Shown piece after piece: positions 27,855-36,076 of a DNA stretch of 64,000 nt. Each line of letters begins with the position of its first letter. The first letter of the stretch is position 1. The notes beneath the pieces are model-generated. The model saw only the letters and a program-made list of their open reading frames with translations, ran no database searches and had not been told where the DNA came from. The stretch covers positions 650,198 to 714,197 of the forward strand of contig NZ_JACAOY010000006.1 of NCBI RefSeq assembly GCF_013385985.1. The letters run 5' to 3'. Source of the DNA: Pseudomonas sp. B6002 (lineage in GTDB: Bacteria; Pseudomonadota; Gammaproteobacteria; Pseudomonadales; Pseudomonadaceae). The translations under genes and the position numbers were made by a program.

Positions 27855-28370
27855 ATGACATTGCGCCTGTTGCCAGCCAGCCTGCTGTTCGCCTGCACGC
27901 TCACCCACGCCGCCGAAAACCCGGTTCCACAACCGGTGGCAGAGCAGGTTGGGCGCTTGGTCGAATTGCTCAAGGACGGTTTTGCCAGCGGTTATCCCGA
28001 GGCCACCCAGGTGCAGGACTTGAACGTGGGCACGGCGGACCAGCTCACCCTGGCCGTCTTCACCGTCGAAGGGTTCGACAAGGGCAACACCTACCGCCAA
28101 TACATTGCGGCCTTTACACCCGCCGTAACGGAAGACGACCAGGAGCACTACACACTGGTGGACGTGATGCACATCGGCGGCGACGGCTGGCGCGCCGTCG
28201 AAACGCTGGACGCCAAATGGGTGAAGGACCCGGCACACAAGCGAGCGCTCATCGACATCCCCGTGATGGAAAACGCTTCGGGGGATTCCCCCAACTTTCC
28301 CAGCCAGCCAGGCGTGATTCACCTGGCCCTGATCGGCGATGAATCCAAGCGTTTTGTAGAGAAAGACTGA
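27855..28370 (+). CDS. Secreted protein of unknown function
   Basis: 171 residues with an N-terminal signal peptide (LRLLPASLLFACTLTHA, cleavage before AENP). The mature part is acidic and mixed alpha/beta with no cysteine. No family was recognised. The start ATG has only a weak purine stretch upstream. It lies at the boundary between normal-GC chromosome and the lower-GC accessory stretch that follows. Confidence 0.75.
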   Translation: MTLRLLPASLLFACTLTHAAENPVPQPVAEQVGRLVELLKDGFASGYPEATQVQDLNVGTADQLTLAVFTVEGFDKGNTYRQYIAAFTPAVTEDDQEHYTLVDVMHIGGDGWRAVETLDAKWVKDPAHKRALIDIPVMENASGDSPNFPSQPGVIHLALIGDESKRFVEKD

Positions 28371-28435
28371 AGCACCTGAACTACGCTGCACCCAGGCGAT
28401 CGTATCTCGATCAATGAAACCGGCGACGGGGCACT

Positions 28436-28528
28436 ATGGATAAGCGGCTTGCGGGTCTTTCGTTTTTGCTGACACTGGGATGGGTCAGCGCGGTTGCATT
28501 TGTGATGTGGTTTTTTGGCAAGGCATAG
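28436..28528 (+). CDS. 30-residue single-span membrane protein
   Basis: ATG at 28436 to TAG at 28526-28528 encodes 30 residues: a basic start (MDKR), then one hydrophobic helix with Trp and Phe (LSFLLTLGWVSAVAFVMWFF), then GKA. The charge pattern fits an N-in membrane peptide. The ribosome site is weak (GACGGGGC). It resembles very small DUF2474-like membrane peptides only in general form. Supported by composition and a good N-terminus, not by homology. Confidence 0.5.
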   Translation: MDKRLAGLSFLLTLGWVSAVAFVMWFFGKA

Positions 28529-28705
28529 GCAGCGGCTGCTACACCGAGTGATGGCACAGTAGTATTTCGCAGCTGAAAAGAGTATTTATTGCCGCTTTGA
28601 AAGGCGCCTTGGAGCGTGTTGAGTGCGGCAAAGCAATTTCTTGCGAGGCGGATGCTGCTGCGGTGAGCCATGCAAAGGTTGAGTGAACTCGGTAAATCTC
28701 TGCCC

Positions 28706-29092
28706 ATGATCAAAGTCTTGCCGGTGAGTGAGCTTCAAGCGCTATGCGTAGAGGCTGAGAGAAACGGCATCGCGCTGAGTGATTTGGATTCTATCCGTTC
28801 AAAGTTCGGCGTCAGCCCCGAGGCGATTTTGAATGAGGTAGCCCTCACCGTCGCGCAAGGCTATGCAACTGGGGCGTTGAGCTATGAATTTTGCGACGAC
28901 GTCATGAATGGCATCGCAAATGCCATTGTTGATTTAGGAAGGGTAGGTGAGCTACCGCAACCCGCATTTTCGCTTTATCAAGCTTTCGACGAAGGCGAAT
29001 GGCACCGCAATAGTGATTCGCCAGAAGATGACCCAGGCGAGAAATACACGCGACCGTTGGTACTGGAAATACTGAGTGACCTCGAACGCTAA
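28706..29092 (+). CDS. Unknown protein, possible orphan immunity-type protein
   Basis: 128 residues from the ATG at 28706 (an in-frame ATG at 28670 is possible; neither has a clear ribosome site). Soluble, acidic, no signal peptide. The C-terminus, with SLYQAFDEGEWHRNSDSPED and EKYTRPLVLEIL, recalls small immunity-type proteins found in polymorphic-toxin loci, but this is from memory and unproven. Codon use is visibly less GC-rich than the core genes. It is followed at once by a terminator. Confidence 0.6.
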   Translation: MIKVLPVSELQALCVEAERNGIALSDLDSIRSKFGVSPEAILNEVALTVAQGYATGALSYEFCDDVMNGIANAIVDLGRVGELPQPAFSLYQAFDEGEWHRNSDSPEDDPGEKYTRPLVLEILSDLER

Positions 29093-29117
29093 GCCCGGCT
29101 ACCCGCTGGGCTTTTTT
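29091..29117 (+). terminator. Rho-independent terminator
   Basis: AAGCCC / GGGCTT stem with an 11-base loop (GGCTACCCGCT) followed by TTTT, starting within the stop codon of the preceding gene. Confidence 0.75.
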
Positions 29118-29200
29118 GAGGGGGCTTTTTGTACCCACTCTCAGCTTCACCTCATGAAGCGCCACCCTTAAAAAATCAAACACTGCGCTATGGAATGAGA

Positions 29201-29683
29201 ATGCCCAGAAAAACCATCTATGCCAAAGAATTCGACATCTGTGTATCGATGTCAGATTTAGTAACCTGGGAAGGTGACCAGGCGACTCCCAGAGCCGATC
29301 TGCAGGCGTTATTTAACATCCTTGAAATTCCCGTCAACATTATCGAACTTTACGAGTTGTACTTCGCCCATCTCTACAGTGGCTACGGCGATGTGCATGT
29401 TTATCACGCTCGAAATAACGGAGGCAGTATCTTCGCAATCAACTTGTATCGAGAGCTCACAGATCAGCAAGATTTGACAGGTCTATATCTGCGCATTGAA
29501 AGCCCGGCTTTTGATCAGGCGCTTACCCATCTCCGGTCATTTTTTGACAGCGCCAGGTGCCAAGTCGCATTTGAGCAGGTAAGCCACTCCACGCGACTGC
29601 GCGAAAAGCTTGACGAAAACAGATACCCCCGACGGGTCGAAGAAGATCACGACTATATGCAGCAGCATTTCATTCATCGGTAA
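29201..29683 (+). CDS. Unknown low-GC protein
   Basis: 160 residues from the ATG at 29201, with TGGA 6 bases upstream (the ATG at 29195 is an alternative). Soluble, with many aromatic residues (ELYELYFAHLYSGYGDVHVY) and a His/Tyr-rich end (DYMQQHFIHR). No family was recognised. It belongs to a row of four same-strand, lower-GC genes of unknown function between the chromosome and the tRNA-Leu-flanked segment. Confidence 0.6.
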   Translation: MPRKTIYAKEFDICVSMSDLVTWEGDQATPRADLQALFNILEIPVNIIELYELYFAHLYSGYGDVHVYHARNNGGSIFAINLYRELTDQQDLTGLYLRIESPAFDQALTHLRSFFDSARCQVAFEQVSHSTRLREKLDENRYPRRVEEDHDYMQQHFIHR

Positions 29684-29825
29684 CGCTAGCCAACCCGACA
29701 CTGCACATGTCTGATTCAGTGTTGGTTTTTCGTCACTGCGGGTCACCTGTCGATCGCTTCCTTTCGACCTAAAACTGCGATCACCCGGCCAAAGCCGGTC
29801 CAAAATGCGCAAAGGACTGTAATCA

Positions 29826-30062
29826 ATGTTTCTGCTTATGATGTTTTTTTCGGTTTGGTGGGAGGATCCAGCTTATATCGTCAACGAAGAAAACTGCACA
29901 TTTGGACATTATGTTGAGCTGCCGAACGATTACAGGAGTAGTCGACTGATGACGGGGTGTTTTGCAAACATCAAAGAAGATCACAAACCCACTGGTGGGG
30001 GGGATGAAAAGACTGTGCGCCCACTGAAAGAGCTCAGGGATATTCCGGTTGATTTACGGTAG
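29826..30062 (+). CDS. Small unknown protein
   Basis: 78 residues, starting MFLLMMFFSVWWEDPAY, so the N-terminus is hydrophobic for about 11 residues only. Two cysteines (ENCTFG and TGCFAN) could form a disulphide if exported. AAGGA lies about 10 bases upstream. The GC content is low. It may be a remnant or a small orphan gene. The evidence is modest. Confidence 0.4.
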   Translation: MFLLMMFFSVWWEDPAYIVNEENCTFGHYVELPNDYRSSRLMTGCFANIKEDHKPTGGGDEKTVRPLKELRDIPVDLR

Positions 30063-30088
30063 CGCACACCCCGTCTTGATGTGAGTCG

Positions 30089-30550
30089 ATGAGATTTATT
30101 GCTATGCACCAGAGTGTTGAAAGGGCGTTAAACGTGATCGCGGCGGAAAGTAGCGAGCCCGAATACACTGAAGCGTTCAGCGCTGCCCATGCAGTAGTGG
30201 TTGAGTTTGGTGAGGAAAACTTGGCTGATAGGCTTTTTGCCGATATCCCTGACACGATTTCCTTTCGGCAGGTCGCCAGGCTATTCGACTTTCTTGCCTG
30301 GCAGACGGAAGACAACGGGTCAGCGATGACTCGCACCGTTGAGCGCTGGCTCGTCGAAGGCACAAGTCTGCGCAAGATTCAGATTGCTCTCAACCTTGAG
30401 GTGTACCCGTTTCCGGACGAGCATGAGATGCACCGCGTGCTGTCTGCTGTGGCGGTATCTCACCCTCAGGTCGCTGGTATATGCCAATCGCTAATGAGCT
30501 CTCAGAAAACCACATGCGGATTTTGCATTGGCGTTCCTCTGGTTGAGTGA
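30089..30550 (+). CDS. Unknown helical protein, possible orphan immunity-type protein
   Basis: 153 residues (an alternative start MHQSVER at 30104). Predicted largely alpha-helical and acidic, with ADIPDTISFRQVARLFDFLA and AMTRTVERWLVEGTSLRKI. No signal peptide. The size and composition would fit a small immunity protein, but no toxin gene is present and I recognise no family. Its end lies 88 bp before the left direct repeat. Confidence 0.55.
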   Translation: MRFIAMHQSVERALNVIAAESSEPEYTEAFSAAHAVVVEFGEENLADRLFADIPDTISFRQVARLFDFLAWQTEDNGSAMTRTVERWLVEGTSLRKIQIALNLEVYPFPDEHEMHRVLSAVAVSHPQVAGICQSLMSSQKTTCGFCIGVPLVE

Positions 30551-31196
30551 ACAGCGTAGCAGTCGGCGAAACGGGGGATTTGAATTGAGTTGGCAGAACG
30601 CCAGAGAGGGGAATTGCGGAACAGATCCAGACAGTGTGGAGCACAAAAGATAAGGGCCTGCATGAAGTTCATCATGCAAGCCCTTGATATCTATGGTGCC
30701 GAAGCCGGAATCGAACAAGAGGCTAAGATTCTGAAGTATATGAAATATTTATGTAATGTTTTCGCTTTCTACCCCTAAAAATATCCTTATCCACCACGTT
30801 TTCGGCGTCCCAGAACCTAGCCCTTTTTGTAGAAGTGATTTTTGTGAGTTTTTATTGAAGGGTTCAAAAAAATGTTTGACAGGAATTTAGCGCAATAATT
30901 TTGGATCGCTAAAAATCGCCTACGTCCCCATTCGTGTCGGGTGCGTGAGCGTTTGGTGAACCCGGGGCGAATCACATACAGCGACGTTGGAGCCAGTTCT
31001 TAAGCCCAAGAGCCACGTTAGGATCTGGTTCTGCTCTCAATCATTGGGCGCTTTTATCGACGTATCACGACACCACTGCTCAGCGTTTCAAGCTGTAGCC
31101 CGGCGCCCTGCTGACAGTCACTAGCGCAGCTCACGCTTGAAGCAAGTGACGTCCTCATCTGGCGGAAAGATTTATCTGGTGCAATCTGCCACTTAC
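30551..31196. other. Non-coding junction region containing the left direct repeat
   Basis: About 645 bp, AT-rich after 30717, with no supportable gene. It contains the left copy of the tRNA-Leu-derived repeat (30638-30716). The rest shows no clear terminator, integrase fragment or structured RNA. Confidence 0.6.
30638..30716. repeat. Left direct repeat with 3' tRNA-Leu fragment, att-site-like
   Basis: 79 bp matching 35709-35788 at every base apart from one missing C in the tRNA acceptor-stem part. It carries the tRNA-Leu 3' end (minus strand, about 23 nt from the T-arm through CCA) and the tRNA's downstream hairpin. Sequence to the right (30717 on) diverges completely from the real tRNA gene. 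This is the pattern left by site-specific integration at a tRNA 3' end, or by a local duplication. Confidence 0.85.
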
Positions 31197-31583
31197 TTAG
31201 GCATACCGTTGGAAAATCTTCGAGATGATTTTCCACTGACCCTCAATTTTGAGCAGTGAAAGAAAGTCGTGGAAGCTCGCGCCCAAAACGTCATTCTCCA
31301 TGTCTACGCGCACGACTGCGGCTGTGGGGGCGATAGCCAAAATATCCAGACGACTGCGAGCGTTGGGTGAGGCGCCCAGTGAATTGAAGAAGCTCGCAAA
31401 TACCGGAACAGCGGGACCTTGAAGCAACTCATCACCGCTGTAGCCCCACATGATCGCATCGGTGTGGAAGGCGTTCTCAATTCCAGCGATATCACCGGAG
31501 CGATAGCCGTCTATATAAGCTTGTGCTGCCTGAATCACATTGTCGTACTCAGTGGTAGCGACTGGTTTTATAGGCGAAGTCAT
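31197..31583 (-). CDS. Putative lumazine-binding / SnoaL-like (NTF2-fold) protein
   Basis: 128 residues from the ATG at 31583, with GAGGG upstream at good spacing (the longer in-frame start at 31730 is unlikely). The block AAQAYIDGYRSGDIAGIENA then FHTDAIMWGYSGDELLQGP is characteristic of the lumazine-binding branch of the NTF2/SnoaL fold. It ends GQWKIISKIFQRY, typical of the fold's last strand. Function unknown. It lies inside the repeat-bounded segment, divergent from a GlxA-type regulator. Confidence 0.8.
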   Translation of the reverse strand: MTSPIKPVATTEYDNVIQAAQAYIDGYRSGDIAGIENAFHTDAIMWGYSGDELLQGPAVPVFASFFNSLGASPNARSRLDILAIAPTAAVVRVDMENDVLGASFHDFLSLLKIEGQWKIISKIFQRYA

Positions 31584-32013
31584 ATTTAACCCTCGGAAGC
31601 TACTTAGCGGAATGTGCAAATTAATGGGCCTCGCAGAGCCACCGACCGTGATCACTACAATGTTTGCTAGAGCGAATGCTCGCTCCCTGGCACAGCGGCA
31701 ATCGTTCTTACGTAGCCAGGCCGCTCGCAAGTAAGTCTAATCAAGCGCTTACCCTGCAGGGATTGGACCAAGCCATTGGTGATTCGTAGTGCTCTACTTC
31801 GCCGAATGGGAACGTGTCGGGACGAGCATTACAACCGTCGCCGATGGTGTTCGTGCCAGCAACTTTACGTATGAGTCTGGGAAACGAAAACGACGTTTTT
31901 CCCTCACTTTAGGCCAAGAAATCTAACTCCCAGCGCCATTAAGAACGCCCGGCTTTGCGGCGTTACACTAGGGCTCCCGGCAACCGGGGACTGAACGCTG
32001 GAGCTGAACTGCG
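31584..32013. other. Divergent promoter region within the accessory segment
   Basis: About 430 bp between the divergent lumazine-binding gene and the GlxA regulator. It holds a small hairpin (AACGCC...GGCGTT, 31944-31964) but no clear gene. Confidence 0.5.
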
Positions 32014-32979
32014 ATGTACCGAATTGGATTTTTTGTCTGCCCGGGTCACGATGCCCTCGATCTTGCTGGGCCATTGTCTGCATTCAATCAAGTGGTGACC
32101 GCTGAAGGTTATAAGCCGTATGAGCTTCGCGTCGTATCGCGTTTCGGAGGGCTGGTTAATGGCAATTCAGGCCTTCCGGTCGATACCACTCCGGTCGGTA
32201 AGGACGTCTTTGACACCGTGATTTTTGTGGGGGGTGAAGTCGAACCCATGCTGACATCAGAAAATGTCGCTGCAGCAAGGCAACTGATTGTTAACGCCTC
32301 GCGAGTCGCAAGCGTGTGCACGGGGGCGTTCTTACTGGCAGAGACCGGCCTGTTGAACGATCGGCGGGCTACGACGCACTGGCACCACACTGCACAACTG
32401 CAATCGCGTTATCCCCGCATCAACGTTGAAGGGGACATTATTTTTATAGAGGACGGACACGTCTGGACGTCGGCGGGCATTGCTTCCGGGATCGATCTGG
32501 CGCTCGCTATGATTGAGAAAGATAGGGGGGCTAATGTAGCGCGCGATGTCTCCAGGTTGCTGGTCGTTCCCTACCGCCGACCTGGTCGCCAGTCGCAAAT
32601 TTCCGCGATGTCGCAGATGGAACCAGAGTCAGATCGCATCCGTATTGCGCTGAAATTCGCGAGAGAGCACTTGTCTGAGGCGTTACCTATTGAGCGACTC
32701 GCCGATGCGGCGAGATTGAGCCTGCGACAATTCGGACGAGCATTCCGTCGAGAGACGGGAGAAACGCCAGCTAAAGCAGTAGAGCGCTTACGCGTCGAAG
32801 CGGCGTGTTTACGTTTGCAGGAAGGCAGTGAGCCGATCGAGCAAGTCGCCCAGGCGGTGGGCTTTACTGACCCCGAACGGATGCGCAGGGCGTTCGTTCG
32901 GCTGCATGGGTATTCACCGCAACATGTCCGCCGTGAGAACCGGTTGAGCGCAGAGGGGAGATCGTTCGATGGCCAGTGA
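32014..32979 (+). CDS. GlxA-type AraC-family transcriptional regulator
   Basis: 321 residues. An N-terminal DJ-1/PfpI-like domain (1-185) retains the Cys of the family nucleophile elbow (VASVCTGAFLLAETGLL) and TTHWHH. It is followed by an AraC double HTH (IERLADAARLSLRQFGRAF and VAQAVGFTDPERMRRAFVRL). Within this segment it is one of two such regulators flanking an isonitrile-hydratase-like gene, so it probably regulates that gene or the divergent NTF2-fold gene. Confidence 0.9.
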   Translation: MYRIGFFVCPGHDALDLAGPLSAFNQVVTAEGYKPYELRVVSRFGGLVNGNSGLPVDTTPVGKDVFDTVIFVGGEVEPMLTSENVAAARQLIVNASRVASVCTGAFLLAETGLLNDRRATTHWHHTAQLQSRYPRINVEGDIIFIEDGHVWTSAGIASGIDLALAMIEKDRGANVARDVSRLLVVPYRRPGRQSQISAMSQMEPESDRIRIALKFAREHLSEALPIERLADAARLSLRQFGRAFRRETGETPAKAVERLRVEAACLRLQEGSEPIEQVAQAVGFTDPERMRRAFVRLHGYSPQHVRRENRLSAEGRSFDGQ

Positions 32980-33081
32980 TGGACAGCAAAGCCCTCGCAT
33001 TTAGGAATACGGGGCTTTTTTGCCTGGCGATGACGCTACTCAGGAACCGACCGCCGAGAGAGCAACGCTACGGAACTACGA

Positions 33082-33813
33082 TTAGGTGGGAGCCAGTGTT
33101 GATAACCGTGCTCGGCGCGCCATATGTTCATTCGCGACGCTTACCGCTTCGTTGGTTCGCCCCCACAGCCCCTTTATCTGCGCAACGATTTCTGGTCGTG
33201 CGGTACGAGGATTCCCCGAGGTCATTGTCGGCTGCGGGTCGTATTCGAGCACGAGTTGCGTAAATTCAGCCGCGTCCCGACCTTTGAGTTGCGCGATGAC
33301 CAGCAGCGCAAAGTCGATACCTGCCGTTACACCGCCACCGGTGATTCGGTTCCTGTCGACGCATACTCGTTCGTAGCTCGGTTCGATACCCAGTGCGATA
33401 AGGGGTTCGTAGAAGGGCCAATAAGTCGCTGCGCGGTAGCCCTCCAATAATCCTGCCATGGCAAGCAGTACAGAGCCTGTGCATACAGCGGTTACATAGG
33501 TGGCCGTCCTGCCTGCGCGAGCAATAAAATCGAGCAGCTCTTGGTCCTTCATGATTTCAGGCGTTCCTCCACCCCCTGCGACAAACAGCACGTCCAGGTT
33601 ATCTGGAACGTCATCAAACGTGATCGTAGGGTTCAGGGTGACACCCATATCCGTAGGAACGGGCTCCAGGGTCTTCCAGATTATGTGAGTTTTGGCATGA
33701 AGGCCGAACGCCGTCTGTGGACCTGCCAAATCCTGCAGAGTGAAACCAGGAAAAATCACCATGCCAATCTGCAGTTGGCGGTCTTCACGCTTATCGCTCA
33801 GCTCATCAGACAT
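33082..33813 (-). CDS. DJ-1/PfpI family enzyme, isonitrile hydratase-like
   Basis: 243 residues with no HTH. The DJ-1 core starts LQIGMVIFPGFTLQDLAGPQ, the nucleophile Cys is in TAVCTGSVLLAMAGLL, and AATYWPFYEPL follows. Size and motifs match the InhA isonitrile hydratase group of Pseudomonas, which hydrates isonitriles to N-formamides using a Cys and an Asp (here in LQDLAGP). AGGAG precedes the ATG. The gene is divergent from the GlxA regulator at 33940. Function is inferred from family; DJ-1 proteins vary in activity. Confidence 0.85.
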   Translation of the reverse strand: MSDELSDKREDRQLQIGMVIFPGFTLQDLAGPQTAFGLHAKTHIIWKTLEPVPTDMGVTLNPTITFDDVPDNLDVLFVAGGGGTPEIMKDQELLDFIARAGRTATYVTAVCTGSVLLAMAGLLEGYRAATYWPFYEPLIALGIEPSYERVCVDRNRITGGGVTAGIDFALLVIAQLKGRDAAEFTQLVLEYDPQPTMTSGNPRTARPEIVAQIKGLWGRTNEAVSVANEHMARRARLSTLAPT

Positions 33814-33939
33814 TACCGTCTCCTCTCGTCGTAATTGACTAAAGCGTATTCCTGTTAGACGCTGAACGTGAGTGGCTTAAATGACATCAAACGATCGTTT
33901 TCTGCCAGCCATTTTGATTCTGGGAGTAGGGGCTACGGC

Positions 33940-34887
33940 GTGCATAAGATTGCGGTTCTGGTATTGAATGATGTGGTGCCGTTGGACTTTGGTATCGCCT
34001 ATCAGGTTTTTGCTTTGGCTTCTCAGGTCGATGGGAGCAAAGCTTACGAGGTGGACGTGTGCGCACCCGAGCGGACAATTCGGGCAGCGGGTTTTGATAT
34101 GCAGGTGCGGCATGGCCTCGACCGTCTTGAACTAGCCCACACAATTATCATTCCCGGGTGTGAAGAGCCGTTTGGAGTCGTTCCAGAAGCGGTAAGCATT
34201 GCTCTTCGCGAGGCACATGCGCGGGGTGCACGATTAGCGTCCATCTGCACGGGGGCTTTTATCCTTGCCGCGAGCGGTCTTCTTGGTGGGAAACGCGTCA
34301 CGACGCACTGGCGTTTCGCCGAGGACTTGGCCAGGCTGTATCCAGAGATAACAGTAGAACCTAATGTCCTCTTTATTGATGAAGGTAGCATCGTGACGTC
34401 GGCCGGCGCGTCAGCGGGATTAGATATGTGTTTGCATATCGTGCGTCGCGATTTCGGTCAGTCTGTTGCGGCAAACACTGCCCGTCTGGTGGTCGCGCCA
34501 CTGTATCGTGATGGCGGGCAGGCCCAATTTATTCGTCAGGAGCTTCCAGGCTCTCCAGCCAGCTTAATGTCCTTGATCGAATGGATACGGGACAATTTGA
34601 ACCGTTCGCATACGGTCGATAGTCTTGCCGCTCGCGCCAATATGAGCTCGCGCACCTTTGCTCGGCGATTTCAAGAACAGACCGGTACGACGCCTTTACA
34701 GTGGCTTCTCACGGCTCGTATTGATCGAGCGCGTGAGTTGCTTGAGGAGAGCGAGACATCGATTGATCAAACGGCATTGCTTTCCGGATTTGGGTCTGCG
34801 GTGACCTTCCGGTCGCGGTTCCGAAAAGTCGTTGGCCTCACGCCAACGGAATACCGTCGTCGTTTCAGCTTGGCCAGGCACGTTTGA
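33940..34887 (+). CDS. GlxA-type AraC-family transcriptional regulator
   Basis: 315 residues if started at the GTG at 33940 (HKIAVLVLNDVVPLDFGIAY), which has AGGGG upstream and begins the DJ-1 domain directly. A GTG at 33868 would add 24 residues. The DJ-1-like domain has CTGAFILAASGLLGGKRVTT. The AraC HTH pair is at the C-terminus (VDSLAARANMSSRTFARRFQ and ALLSGFGSAVTFRSRFRKVV). It diverges from the isonitrile-hydratase-like gene, a likely target. Confidence 0.88.
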   Translation: MHKIAVLVLNDVVPLDFGIAYQVFALASQVDGSKAYEVDVCAPERTIRAAGFDMQVRHGLDRLELAHTIIIPGCEEPFGVVPEAVSIALREAHARGARLASICTGAFILAASGLLGGKRVTTHWRFAEDLARLYPEITVEPNVLFIDEGSIVTSAGASAGLDMCLHIVRRDFGQSVAANTARLVVAPLYRDGGQAQFIRQELPGSPASLMSLIEWIRDNLNRSHTVDSLAARANMSSRTFARRFQEQTGTTPLQWLLTARIDRARELLEESETSIDQTALLSGFGSAVTFRSRFRKVVGLTPTEYRRRFSLARHV

Positions 34888-35004
34888 TGAGCGGCGGCAT
34901 ACCTGACCAGTAGCAAACAACGTCGATTTTCTTTTGACCCAGTGTTTTGGCCGACACAAAAAAGCCCGCGCTTGGCGGCTTGAATCGAGCACTGGGAGTC
35001 GCGC

Positions 35005-35415
35005 TTACGCAGGCAAGTGCAAATCGCCACGATGGACTATGTGCACTTTATTGCCATCCGGATCACGCAGGTACGCGCCATAATAGCCGTCGCCATAATG
35101 CGGGCGTAGCCCTGGTTGACCCGCATCAACACCGCCAGCACGAAGGCCTGCGGCGTAGGCTGCGTCGACAGAGTCTGGATGTGGCGCGCAGAAAGCCACC
35201 ATGCTGCCATTTCCCGCGACGGCCTCTTTGAGATCGTAAGGGCAGTAAACATAAAAGCGAGGGAGGGGGCTGTTGGGGTTAACCCAGCATGCGGCAAGAG
35301 GCCCTCCATCAGGTGTTACAACCCGGCGGCATAGCCCCAGAGGGATCAGCACCGCGTCATAGAAGGTAGCGGCTTTATCAAGATCGTTTGTCCCAACGGT
35401 TACGTGACTGAACAT
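35005..35415 (-). CDS. VOC-family (glyoxalase/bleomycin-resistance) protein
   Basis: 136 residues. It starts MFSHVTVGTNDLDKAATFYD, the usual VOC opening with a metal-ligand His at residue 4, and ends GAYLRDPDGNKVHIVH, the second beta-alpha-beta-beta unit with Asp/Asn/Lys. It probably acts as a metal-dependent dimer on a small thiol or aromatic substrate; specificity unknown. Last gene before the right direct repeat. Confidence 0.88.
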   Translation of the reverse strand: MFSHVTVGTNDLDKAATFYDAVLIPLGLCRRVVTPDGGPLAACWVNPNSPLPRFYVYCPYDLKEAVAGNGSMVAFCAPHPDSVDAAYAAGLRAGGVDAGQPGLRPHYGDGYYGAYLRDPDGNKVHIVHRGDLHLPA

Positions 35416-35708
35416 CCTGTGTTCCTACTGACGAAGGCGAGGGGCTATCGTGTCATTTTGTAGGGTGGCGCGTACAGCCGTCGTCGTGCGCGCCCAGGCA
35501 AGACAAGGTCAACAGGCTGCCCTTGCAGCCCTTCGTCAGCTCCCGACCGCGAATGCTACGCGGCACACATGAGTGGTTGAGAAGATACTTCTTCGAGTGA
35601 AGGCATTATCTAGGGGCGATCAGGCGGATTTTGATAGCTGCGGTAGGGTTTGTGTTCGATCGGCAGGACGCCGGGATGGGTGAGTTGCGCAGCGGCGCCC
35701 AAAATTGC
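35416..35708. other. Non-coding stretch before the right direct repeat
   Basis: About 290 bp with no supportable gene. The final about 55 bp are imperfectly similar (shared GGCA-GACGCC and TTGCG blocks) to the sequence left of the left repeat (from about 30585), hinting that the duplicated region was once longer than 80 bp. Confidence 0.5.
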
Positions 35709-35788
35709 GGAGCACAAAAGATAAGGGCCTGCATGAAGTTCATCATGCAAGCCCTTGATATCTATGGTGCCCGAAGCCGGAATCGAAC
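35709..35788. repeat. Right direct repeat overlapping the 3' end of tRNA-Leu(UAA), att-site-like
   Basis: 80 bp, matching 30638-30716 with one single-base gap. It covers the tRNA 3' terminal about 24 nt plus 56 bp downstream including the tRNA terminator hairpin. Together with the left copy it brackets a 5 kb segment that contains no integrase. Confidence 0.85.
35716..35756 (-). terminator. Terminator of tRNA-Leu
   Basis: Read on the minus strand, a stem AAGGGC-TTGCATGA pairs with TTCATGCA-GGCCCTT and is followed by TATCTTTT. It lies 9 bases after the tRNA CCA end and is duplicated in the left repeat. Confidence 0.8.
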
Positions 35789-35851
35789 CGGCACGCCCTT
35801 ACGAGCGGGGGATTTTAAGTCCCATGCGTCTACCAGTTTCGCCATTCGGGC
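35765..35851 (-). tRNA. tRNA-Leu (anticodon UAA)
   Basis: 87 nt on the minus strand from 35851 to 35765. The acceptor stem is GCCCGAA / TTCGGGC with encoded CCA, the T-loop is GGTTCGATTCC, and a long variable arm of class II type follows the anticodon stem. The anticodon loop CTTAAAA gives anticodon UAA, decoding leucine UUA/UUG. The gene is intact and serves as the right-hand anchor of the direct-repeat-bounded segment. Confidence 0.93.
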
Positions 35852-36076
35852 GGTAGCGCGGTGAAGCAGGGTTGGGAATATATAGACCCAGACGCTTCGA
35901 CGCAAGGTCGAAGGGCGCCTTTCTTGCACAAATGCCTGGATGAAAAACCTCGATAGATCAGTGATCTACGGATAACTCCTGGCGCAATGCCGAGGATTCT
36001 TACAGCACGGGAACAAGATTCCAAAATCCCAGTCATAGCGATATGCCATCCCGGCAGTTTGGAAAGGAATCAGTTG

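Noticed and set aside
30645-30716. A second tRNA gene at the left repeat
   Set aside because: Only the 3' about 23 nt of tRNA-Leu are present and the acceptor stem lacks one base, so it is a fragment.
30717-35708. Integrase or transposase in the tRNA-flanked segment
   Set aside because: All coding regions inside have other clear assignments; no tyrosine-recombinase or IS motif is seen.
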